Source: Candidatus Uhrbacteria bacterium (GTDB lineage: Bacteria; Patescibacteriota; Patescibacteriia; UBA9934; UBA11717). Taken from it: a DNA stretch of 21,043 bases. Below the pieces are notes generated by a model. It was not told the origin of the DNA, searched no databases, and saw nothing but the letters and a program-made list of their open reading frames with translations. This document shows, one piece after another, positions 5,747 to 11,356 of the stretch (positions within the stretch are counted from its first letter, which is position 1; each line of letters begins with the position of its first letter). The translations under genes were made by a program, and so were the position numbers. Location of the stretch: assembly GCA_018701105.1 (NCBI GenBank), contig JABIWD010000005.1, positions 1-21,043 on the forward strand. Reading direction: 5' to 3'.

Positions 5747-5752
5747 TATAAT
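5747..5752 (+). promoter_or_regulatory. -10 hexamer of the His-rich membrane protein gene
   Basis: TATAAT lies 10 nt before the ATG at 5763. The predicted leader is only a few nt, in line with the other leaderless genes. It is divergent from metK. Confidence 0.55.
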
Positions 5753-5762
5753 CTTGTGTTTT

Positions 5763-6338
5763 ATGCATGACCATGAACATCAAGGAGGACAAAATGACGA
5801 GCACGACCACGATCATGATCATGATCCGTTGGCAGCTCAAAAGGGCGAGTCATCTTACGGATGGCTTTGGATTGTCGGCATCATTGTAGTTGTCGCGATC
5901 GCATTGTTCTTCCTGCAGCGCAACGTCCCACAAGACGCTGACGTGGTAGACGGAGACGAGGCGGCAGACGAGGTTGCAGTAGATCCGCTACGGGCACAGC
6001 CGCTCGGAGTGTATGACCTAAATGCACCATCAGCCGTACCTCCAAGTTCCTTCGCTGCTATCGACTGGGTAGTGTCAACTGAAGGCGAAGATCAGACAGT
6101 TGAGTCTACGTACATTGTATGGGGACTCGAGTCACTGGCTGATCTAGAGTCCGGCGTAGAAGATGCATATCCAAACAAAGCAGAAGAAGACCTGGGCGAC
6201 GAGAACGCGATCCCCGGTAAGTTCGAAACAAACATCAAAGCGCCAGAGAGCGGCATGATCTACTTCCGTGCAGTCGCGGATGTAGGCGGTGAGCTTTACT
6301 GGACAGACGAGCAAAGCGTATTGGTAAAGAGTAAGTAA
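5763..6338 (+). CDS. His-rich, single-pass membrane protein with FnIII-like outer domain, unknown
   Basis: A 191-residue protein. Residues 1-24 are extremely His/Asp-rich (MHDHEHQGG, then DEHDHDHDHD), a likely metal-binding tail. One membrane segment follows (WLWIVGIIVVVAIALFFLQ, about residues 34-52), then an acidic spacer. The domain from about residue 85 has fibronectin type III-like strands: AIDWVVST, STYIVWGLES, GKFETNIKAPESGMIYFRAVAD, YWTDEQSVLV. The His-rich tail would lie in the cytoplasm if the body is exported. Its role is unknown; metal storage or sensing is possible but not shown. A TTG at 5754 is in frame, but the ATG at 5763 fits the promoter better. Confidence 0.75.
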   Translation: MHDHEHQGGQNDEHDHDHDHDPLAAQKGESSYGWLWIVGIIVVVAIALFFLQRNVPQDADVVDGDEAADEVAVDPLRAQPLGVYDLNAPSAVPPSSFAAIDWVVSTEGEDQTVESTYIVWGLESLADLESGVEDAYPNKAEEDLGDENAIPGKFETNIKAPESGMIYFRAVADVGGELYWTDEQSVLVKSK

Positions 6339-6342
6339 AGTT

Positions 6343-6371
6343 AAACCGGGCCGGCATGGCCCGGTTTTTGT
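6343..6371 (+). terminator. Terminator of the His-rich membrane protein gene
   Basis: Perfect 10-bp stem AAACCGGGCC/GGCCCGGTTT with a 5-nt loop, running into TTTTTGTTTT. Confidence 0.85.
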
Positions 6372-6377
6372 TTTGGA

Positions 6378-6406
6378 TTGCCAAATTGGTGAAATCATGA
6401 TACCAA
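6378..6406 (+). promoter_or_regulatory. Weak candidate promoter of cassette 4
   Basis: TTGCCA (6378-6383), 17-nt spacer, TACCAA (6401-6406), both poor matches. The geometry equals that of the stronger cassette promoters. The AT-rich intergenic repeat motif overlaps it. Confidence 0.3.
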
Positions 6407-6426
6407 TGTCACCGAAAGGGGACGGC

Positions 6427-6744
6427 ATGATGGTAGAACAACGGCGACCTCAACTTTCGGACTTCGACTTTCAAGACGCTACGGTCATCGCCGAAAAGAG
6501 CGACGAACGCATGGTGGGTCCACTGATTGCACACTCGTGCTCTCAGGCAGGATTCACGTTCGCGTTCAGAGACGAAGCAGGGGCCATGAGCGAGACCGTG
6601 CTCAGCCTCTCCGAATGGGAATGGCAACTCGCATGCAACGTGGTCATCTTCACTCCACGAGAAGCACTCGCGCGAACAAGTCCTGCGCGGGCATGCATGT
6701 TCGTCTTGAAGAGCACGCCTGCTACCGGGAACCGACACGCGTAG
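6427..6744 (+). CDS. Small soluble protein, unknown
   Basis: A 105-residue protein of no recognised family, with no membrane segment. An AAAGGGG Shine-Dalgarno lies 5-6 nt before tandem ATG codons at 6427 and 6430, so either may be used. The middle reads GFTFAFRDEAGAMSETVLSL then SEWEWQL. This loosely resembles the F-x-F-x-D-D...RW pattern of the paralogous proteins at 2807 and 3251, but I would not call homology by eye. Three Cys are present (SCSQ, LACN, RACM). It sits between two strong terminators as a single-gene unit. Confidence 0.6.
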   Translation: MMVEQRRPQLSDFDFQDATVIAEKSDERMVGPLIAHSCSQAGFTFAFRDEAGAMSETVLSLSEWEWQLACNVVIFTPREALARTSPARACMFVLKSTPATGNRHA

Positions 6745-6757
6745 ACACGACACGGCT

Positions 6758-6784
6758 CCGCCCTACTCTCGGGCGGGCTTTTTT
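6758..6784 (+). terminator. Terminator before lexA
   Basis: Stem CCGCCC/GGGCGG with a 7-nt loop, followed by CTTTTTT. Confidence 0.8.
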
Positions 6785-6817
6785 ATTGGCCTAAACTTGC
6801 TTATCCACAATCAACCC

Positions 6818-6846
6818 TTGCGTTCGGTTTCTGTTCGGTTTACAAT
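6818..6846 (+). promoter_or_regulatory. lexA promoter
   Basis: TTGCGT (6818-6823), 17-nt spacer, TACAAT (6841-6846). The predicted start is near 6853, about 15 nt before the ATG, without a Shine-Dalgarno. Both LexA boxes overlap it. Confidence 0.65.
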
Positions 6847-6863
6847 ACGAACATAACACGAAC
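6822..6863. promoter_or_regulatory. Paired LexA operators: GTTC-N7-GTTC and GAAC-N7-GAAC
   Basis: Four half-sites are seen: GTTCG at 6822 and 6833, CGAAC at 6848 and 6859. The pairs give GTTC-N7-GTTC and GAAC-N7-GAAC, the direct-repeat spacing known for alphaproteobacterial LexA. All four are arranged as an exact mirror about 6842.5. The first box covers the -35 and spacer, the second the transcription start, so LexA binding should repress its own gene. Confidence 0.75.
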
Positions 6864-6867
6864 AGAT

Positions 6868-7488
6868 ATGGCAACACTTACAAAGAAACAATCAGAGGTA
6901 TTCGCCTTCATCAAGAAGTTTGTTGCGGCGGAAGGGTACGCGCCTTCATATCGAGAGATCGCAGAGTATTTTGAGCTCTCGTCTCCTGCTACAGCGCATC
7001 AACACGTGAAAGCGTTGATCGATAAAGGCGTTCTAGAGAGCGCGGGAAGCGGCATAGCGCGATCAATCGAGATAGTGGAGCCAGAAGAGAAGTTCGATGC
7101 TCGTGTAGCAATTCTGCCGCTCGCAGGGCTCATCACCGCCGGTTCTCCAATAGAGGCGGTTGAGACCAACGATATGATTGCGGTTCCAGCAGACTTTGTC
7201 ATGGACCAGTCGAACTCATACGTACTGAAAGTGAAAGGAAGCTCAATGATCGAAGATGGAATCCTTAGCGGGGACTACGTCGTAGTAGAAAGGAACAATT
7301 TTCCAAAGAATGGAGATGTAGTAGTAGCCTTACTCGACAACACACACGCAACACTCAAACGATTCTATAAGGAAGCAAACCGCATCCGATTGCAACCCGC
7401 CAACAGAACCATGGAGCCCATATTCGTTAAGGACGTGATTGTGCAAGGAGTTGTACGGGCTGTCATCAGACGATTTAATACATTTTAA
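6868..7488 (+). CDS. lexA: LexA SOS repressor
   Basis: A 206-residue transcriptional repressor with self-cleavage. Residues 1-65 form the winged helix (SEVFAFIKKF, APSYREIAEYFELSSPATAHQHVKAL). The cleavage site is in LAGLITAGSP with A91-G92. The catalytic pair is S126 in VKGSSM and K164 in HATLKRF, both in their family context. DNA damage with RecA-ssDNA should trigger cleavage. Two mirror-image boxes in its promoter indicate autoregulation. The next genes are a polymerase-associated small protein and dinB, an SOS-type neighbourhood, but I found no matching full box in front of either. Confidence 0.95.
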   Translation: MATLTKKQSEVFAFIKKFVAAEGYAPSYREIAEYFELSSPATAHQHVKALIDKGVLESAGSGIARSIEIVEPEEKFDARVAILPLAGLITAGSPIEAVETNDMIAVPADFVMDQSNSYVLKVKGSSMIEDGILSGDYVVVERNNFPKNGDVVVALLDNTHATLKRFYKEANRIRLQPANRTMEPIFVKDVIVQGVVRAVIRRFNTF

Positions 7489-7490
7489 AA

Positions 7491-7712
7491 CTAAAGCTCT
7501 GCCGCTTCGGCATTGAGCATCGCGACACTTCCATGTACGCGACGCTCTGTATCGAAGCATGGACGATACAGAACTACAGAGGAGATAGGACTGCCGCAGG
7601 TCAATTTTATTCGTGCATCACAGTTTAGCGGACGGGGGTCGCGCTGGACCGTGAGCCACGAATACCAACGACCATACGCGTAAGGCGAGATTCGATAAAC
7701 TCGTACTTCCAT
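7491..7712 (-). CDS. Doubtful small ORF opposite the folded RNA
   Basis: A 73-codon frame (MEVRVYRISPYAYGRWYSW at its start) convergent with lexA. No Shine-Dalgarno, no convincing promoter and no recognised family. Its end coincides with a hairpin followed by TTTAGTTTT on the minus strand (7496-7518 plus tail), which would suit a terminator. It overlaps the RNA fold entirely, and at most one of the two readings is likely correct. Confidence 0.2.
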   Translation of the reverse strand: MEVRVYRISPYAYGRWYSWLTVQRDPRPLNCDARIKLTCGSPISSVVLYRPCFDTERRVHGSVAMLNAEAAEL

Positions 7713-7727
7713 GCGGCAGTCTTTTTT
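7546..7727 (+). ncRNA. Putative structured RNA, class unknown
   Basis: The outer helix is GACTGCCGCA (7589-7598) with TGCGGCAGTC (7712-7721), directly followed by six T, as at a factor-independent 3' end. Inside it is a long rod, 7609-7663: ATTCGTG/CACGAAT, TCAC/GTGA, GTTT/GGAC (with wobbles), AGCG/CGCT, GAC/GTC, loop GGGG. A small hairpin follows on the 3' side (CGAG 7686-7689 with CTCG 7700-7703). Before the outer helix stands another hairpin, TCTGTATCG/CGATACAGA (7546-7554, 7564-7572). A closing helix, an asymmetric bubble with a 3'-side hairpin and an apical rod recall 6S RNA, but I see no conserved sequence to claim it. It could be a free RNA or an attenuator leader of the next genes. 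No clear promoter was found. Confidence 0.45.
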
Positions 7728-7853
7728 CTGTCTAATTTCTAAAGACACTAAACATATGGGCGGAACAATAGCACGACGAACATGGATAGCTACACACGGG
7801 AGGAAGAAATCTTTCGCGAGTATATTTCGCAAGTTACTCACACGCTGATTAAA

Positions 7854-7859
7854 CATAAT
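7854..7859 (+). promoter_or_regulatory. Candidate -10 (CATAAT) of the DUF6504-like gene
   Basis: CATAAT lies 11 nt before the ATG at 7871, predicting a very short leader. No clear -35. Confidence 0.35.
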
Positions 7860-7870
7860 CATATGTCACG

Positions 7871-8119
7871 ATGGCCACTGAATGGATCAACGAGCCAGTG
7901 GAAGTACGAGTCGACTTTTGCGGTCGGCACATTCTTCCACGTGCAATGCGTTGGAATAACCATACATACGCCATCCACCACGTGAACATGGTCCATAGTA
8001 GCTTCAACGGAACGGACAAGCTATTCTTTTTCTCAGTCTCAGACAAAACAAACTATTTTAAACTACAGCTAGATACATCTAGTCTTGAATGGAGGCTAGT
8101 TGAAATGTATGCCGAGTAG
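7871..8119 (+). CDS. Small protein resembling DUF6504, next to dinB
   Basis: An 82-residue protein. EPVEVRV near the N-terminus, GRHILPRAMRWNNHTYAIHHV in the middle, and FKLQLDTSSLEWRLVEMY at the end follow the pattern I know from DUF6504: EPVEVR, then a W-x-x-x-x-Y-x-V strand pair, a variable middle, and a final strand with W and Y. Such proteins are often encoded beside Y-family polymerase genes, and dinB follows here. The molecular role is not established to my knowledge. The family assignment is from memory of the pattern, so moderate. The start is the first ATG in this frame; a longer overlapping frame from 7782 is rejected. Confidence 0.65.
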   Translation: MATEWINEPVEVRVDFCGRHILPRAMRWNNHTYAIHHVNMVHSSFNGTDKLFFFSVSDKTNYFKLQLDTSSLEWRLVEMYAE

Positions 8120-8157
8120 CAATGTGACGCGCTGCAATTCCGTCCAATCGAGGCCTT

Positions 8158-8247
8158 GTCATCCTGAGGAGGAACGACGTGAGGATCTCATCTTTCCAGA
8201 GCAATGCTCCAGAACAATGAGATTATTACGTTGCCACTCATAATGAC
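8158..8247. repeat. Palindromic intergenic element (REP/MITE-like), copy 2 (inverted)
   Basis: A 90-bp element with GTCATCCTGAGGAGGAACG at one end and CACTCATAATGAC at the other. Its reverse complement matches 663-754 with few differences, including GAGTGGCAACGTAA and ATGAGATCCTCACGTCG. It occupies most of the 160-nt gap between the DUF6504-like gene and dinB, so its hairpin would be transcribed if the two are cotranscribed. Confidence 0.8.
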
Positions 8248-8279
8248 AATAGCGAAAAATTTACCAAATTGAGAAACAT

Positions 8280-9509
8280 ATGAATACCTCACGAATCATA
8301 ATGCACATTGACTTCAACTCGTACTTTGCGAGCGTGGAGCAACAAGCAAACCCATTTTTGCGTGGAAAGGCTATTGGAGTTGGCGGAAAACCGGGGACCC
8401 GAAGCATAGTAGCAACAGCGTCTATCGAAGCTAAGCGGCAAGGTGTAAAAACAGCAATGGCGTCTAGCGAAGCCGTGAAGATCCTTCCTGAGCTACAAAT
8501 GATAGACGGAGATGCTAGAAAGTACAGCGAGATGACCGAGCGTTTTATGAATATTTACAAGCGCCACGCCGGCGTAGTGGAGCAATTCTCCATAGACGAG
8601 GCCTTTTTAGACGTAACAAACGAGTGCGAGGACTGGATGGATGCCATAGCAATAGCTCTCAGAATTCGTGAAGAAATCAAAAATGAGATAGGTTCCTACA
8701 CCACGGCATCTATTGGAATTGCTCCGAACAAACTTGTAGCAAAAATTGCATCAGAATCAGACAAGCCACACGGGGTGACAGTGGTGTACCCAGACGAAGT
8801 TGAGGCGTTTTTAGATAACCGTGAGCTTTCAGACGTTCCAGGAATCGGCTTTGCTATTTTACGACGCCTAGAAGAGATGGGAATCTCCAAGATCTCTCAG
8901 CTCCGAGAAGCCCCCTTCTCCACCCTCGCCTCTTTTAAACAATATGGACACTTTCTATACAATGCTGCGCGAGGTAAAGACAATTCACCCGTTAGCGATG
9001 TCGCAGAAAAACCAAAATCGGTAGGGCACTCTTACACACTGCCCTTCGACACCGATTCGCCCGAAGTTTTACGCGCTACCCTGCTCCACCTTGCAGACAA
9101 GGTCGCTTGGAGGCTTCGTAAACACGGGCTGGTGGCACGCAGCTATTCAGCTGTTGTAAGGTTCGAATCCATGAGCTTCAGCAGTAGCATGGGCAGGTTC
9201 GATGCACCTACAAACGAAGGCTTCAAAATATTCAACGGAGCATGGAGCAAAGTCTCTCCCCTGCTCCACCGAGACAAGATCCGCCTAGTTGGAGTATCTG
9301 CACGGGATCTTGTACCCGTACATGAGCAGGTCTCAACAGACAAGAAAGAAAGCAAAAGAACAAAGCTTTTACCCGCATTAGACAAAATCCAACATCGCTA
9401 TGGATCAGGCTCCTGGCTGCGCGCGTCAGAACTCATGGCGGTTAAGCTTAAAGAGCGTTCAAATGGCTTCTTCTTCGACCACATCGGTGAATCAAACAAA
9501 GCATACTAA
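8280..9509 (+). CDS. dinB: DNA polymerase IV (Y family)
   Basis: A 409-residue translesion DNA polymerase. Catalytic acids are D11 in HIDFNSYFASVEQ and D106/E107 in EQFSIDEAFLDVT. F16 is at the expected steric-gate position. The palm/fingers are followed by the thumb (SDVPGIGFAILRRLEEMGI, helix-hairpin-helix) and the little-finger domain (KPKSVGHSYTL). Near the C-terminus, where many DinB proteins carry a clamp-binding QLxLF-type motif, this one reads VHEQVSTDKKESKR, so such a motif is not evident. Expression in damage would fit the lexA neighbourhood, but no GTTC-N7-GTTC box was found upstream. Start ATG at 8280; no strong Shine-Dalgarno. Confidence 0.95.
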   Translation: MNTSRIIMHIDFNSYFASVEQQANPFLRGKAIGVGGKPGTRSIVATASIEAKRQGVKTAMASSEAVKILPELQMIDGDARKYSEMTERFMNIYKRHAGVVEQFSIDEAFLDVTNECEDWMDAIAIALRIREEIKNEIGSYTTASIGIAPNKLVAKIASESDKPHGVTVVYPDEVEAFLDNRELSDVPGIGFAILRRLEEMGISKISQLREAPFSTLASFKQYGHFLYNAARGKDNSPVSDVAEKPKSVGHSYTLPFDTDSPEVLRATLLHLADKVAWRLRKHGLVARSYSAVVRFESMSFSSSMGRFDAPTNEGFKIFNGAWSKVSPLLHRDKIRLVGVSARDLVPVHEQVSTDKKESKRTKLLPALDKIQHRYGSGSWLRASELMAVKLKERSNGFFFDHIGESNKAY

Positions 9510-9532
9510 AAAGCCCGCCATTTCAAGCGGAC
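9508..9532 (-). terminator. Terminator of the helicase-malic enzyme operon
   Basis: Minus strand stem GTCCGC/GCGGGC (one G-U pair) with an 8-nt loop, followed by TTTTT. The T run overlaps the dinB stop codon on the other strand. Confidence 0.6.
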
Positions 9533-9543
9533 TCTCTGTAATC

Positions 9544-10227
9544 TTAGAATTGTCCTTCTAACACGTGATCAGCTGGTGCTGGGTCCTGATCGTCAGGCTC
9601 AAGCGTGATAACCACTTTACGATAGTCTCGTTGGTCCTCGCTACCTTCATACAGCAGGTACCACTTCAGATCGTCTGCGTGCTGGATCATCTTCCCGGTT
9701 GAAAAGAAATCAAACGGCTTTGAGCGGAGCAACCAACCTTCGTAGAAGTACCCAACTGGAGGGTCGGGCAATGTTGCTAACACCACGTGCTGATACGCAC
9801 CATCCACAAACTGCACAGATGCCGTTCCAGAACCATGCGTTCCTCCAACCGGTGTAAGTGCAATTTGAATAGCCTCGTCATCAACTGCGACTGCAGTTGT
9901 ATCTTGCGCAATACTAGCCTCATCCTCAATCTCTTGATCAAGAACAATGGCGTCGCCTAGAGGAATAGACAGTACAGCACCGGATAGCACATCCTTCACC
10001 GTGTCTTCCGCGGCACTGGTACCGCCAATATCCAACTGAACTTCTGCTGGCAGCGATATTTCCGCAGAATTCTTAACGCCAAGATTGCGTCCTAGCAAAA
10101 ATACTGCGCCCAAAATAACAACAATACCAACATACTTGGGCCACTTTCTTCGTGACCTGTTTTTTGGTACAGAGGATCGATGCATGGTCCCCCGCCCCCA
10201 CTCTCTTGTCGCTTTATATTTACGCAT
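9544..10227 (-). CDS. Single-pass membrane protein with RskA-like (anti-sigma-K) outer domain
   Basis: A 227-residue protein with a strongly basic N-terminus (residues 1-31), one membrane segment (YVGIVVILGAVFLLGRNLG, about 32-50) and an acidic Ala/Asp/Glu linker to about 125. The C-terminal domain resembles the extracytoplasmic half of RskA-type anti-sigma factors: GTASVQFVDGAYQHVVLATL, GYFYEGWLL, then KVVITLEPDDQDPAPADHVL, compared with the usual W(l)...vTlEP.gg...P...vl. The cytoplasmic zinc-binding anti-sigma part is absent, so sigma binding is unlikely. The start overlaps the malic enzyme stop by 8 bp; an ATG at 10185 with a G-rich stretch upstream is an alternative start. Confidence 0.65.
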   Translation of the reverse strand: MRKYKATREWGRGTMHRSSVPKNRSRRKWPKYVGIVVILGAVFLLGRNLGVKNSAEISLPAEVQLDIGGTSAAEDTVKDVLSGAVLSIPLGDAIVLDQEIEDEASIAQDTTAVAVDDEAIQIALTPVGGTHGSGTASVQFVDGAYQHVVLATLPDPPVGYFYEGWLLRSKPFDFFSTGKMIQHADDLKWYLLYEGSEDQRDYRKVVITLEPDDQDPAPADHVLEGQF

Positions 10228-11356
10228 GTTTCTTTACAGCTTCTGCGACCGCGTCAGCAATACCAGGAGTAAATGGATCAGGAATAACTTCGTCAGCTGT
10301 TGGGTTTTTCACCATACCGGCTATCGCCTCCGCTGCGGCGATCTTCATCTCATCAGTGATTCTTTCAACTCGAGCTGCGAGCGCACCCTTAAAGATCCCT
10401 GGGAATGCGAGCACGTTATTAACTTGATTAGGAAAATCTGACCGTCCAGTAGCTACGACTGCTGCGCCAGCACTCTTTGCAAGATCTGGCATGATCTCAG
10501 GATCCGGATTCGCCATTGCAAAAACAATAGGCTCATTCATGGAACTCACCATGTCTGCAGTCAACACGTTCGGTGCTGACACTCCAATGAATACGTCTCG
10601 TCCCTTCACAGCTTCTGCAAGATCGCCCTGAGCATTGTCTACGTTATACGGAATGATCTCTTCTTTATACTTATTCAAATTCTCGCGACCTTCAAATATC
10701 ACTCCACGCGAATCGAGAACGACAATATTCTTCACTCCCACTTTCCACAGTAAATGTGACGCAGCCAATCCGGCGGCACCAGCTCCGCTTACAACGAGTT
10801 TAAGATCACTCATCTCCTTACCCGTGACCTTCAAGGCGTTTATCAACCCGGCTAGGATCACGATCGCTGTTCCGTGCTGATCATCATGAAATACTGGTAT
10901 GTCTAGTTTCTCAAGTAAAAGCCGCTCAACCTCAAAACATCTAGGTGCAGAGATATCTTCAATATTTATCCCACCGAATCCCGGTGAAATACGTATCACT
11001 GTCTCGACGATCTCGTCCACGTCCTGTGTGTTGAGAGCAATTGGGAACGCATCTACGCCTGCAAATTCTTTAAACAACACCGCTTTCCCTTCCATGACCG
11101 GCAATCCTGCCTCGGGGCCAATATTTCCCAAACCGAGCACAGCCGAACCGTCTGTAACGACAGCGACCGTGTTTCCTTTCATCGTCAGGTCAAAGGCTCT
11201 CTCCTTCTCCTTCGCGATAACACGACAAGGCTCCGCAACACCTGGAGTGTACGCAACCGAAAGCTCCTCCTTGTTCGTAACAGGGACAGTAGAAACAACT
11301 TCAAGCTTTCCTCGTTTCTCTTCGTGTAATTTTAGTGAGGCTTCTGCGTAGTTCAT
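10220..11356 (-). CDS. NAD(P)-dependent malic enzyme
   Basis: A 378-residue enzyme that oxidatively decarboxylates malate to pyruvate. Motifs: VAYTPGVAEPC (35-44), VTDGSAVLGLGNIGPEAGLP followed by VMEGKAVLFK, the metal-site region GINIEDISAPRCFEVE, VFHDDQHGTA, and a Rossmann nucleotide site VVSGAGAAGLAA with VVLDSRG after it. The C-terminal part has MANPDPEI and GRSDFPNQVNNVLAFPG. It is the short prokaryotic form without a phosphotransacetylase domain. The acidic residue after the second Rossmann strand (VLD) fits NAD preference, though this is inference. Its ATG overlaps the helicase stop in ATGA, so translation is probably coupled. Confidence 0.93.
   Translation of the reverse strand: MNYAEASLKLHEEKRGKLEVVSTVPVTNKEELSVAYTPGVAEPCRVIAKEKERAFDLTMKGNTVAVVTDGSAVLGLGNIGPEAGLPVMEGKAVLFKEFAGVDAFPIALNTQDVDEIVETVIRISPGFGGINIEDISAPRCFEVERLLLEKLDIPVFHDDQHGTAIVILAGLINALKVTGKEMSDLKLVVSGAGAAGLAASHLLWKVGVKNIVVLDSRGVIFEGRENLNKYKEEIIPYNVDNAQGDLAEAVKGRDVFIGVSAPNVLTADMVSSMNEPIVFAMANPDPEIMPDLAKSAGAAVVATGRSDFPNQVNNVLAFPGIFKGALAARVERITDEMKIAAAEAIAGMVKNPTADEVIPDPFTPGIADAVAEAVKKHA

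Noticed and set aside
5792..5887. Short frame inside the His-rich gene with AGGAGG before an ATG
   Set aside because: The Shine-Dalgarno-like sequence encodes part of the His-rich tail, and the 31-residue product is low-complexity repeat read out of frame.
7761..7785. Possible LexA box (GAAC...GAAC) before the DUF6504-like gene
   Set aside because: The two GAAC are separated by 11 nt rather than 7, so it does not match the spacing seen twice at lexA.
7782..7985. Plus-strand frame overlapping the DUF6504-like gene
   Set aside because: It is out of frame with a protein that has a clear family-like pattern, and its second half is the shadow of that gene. The GGGAGGAAG inside it does not precede a usable start.
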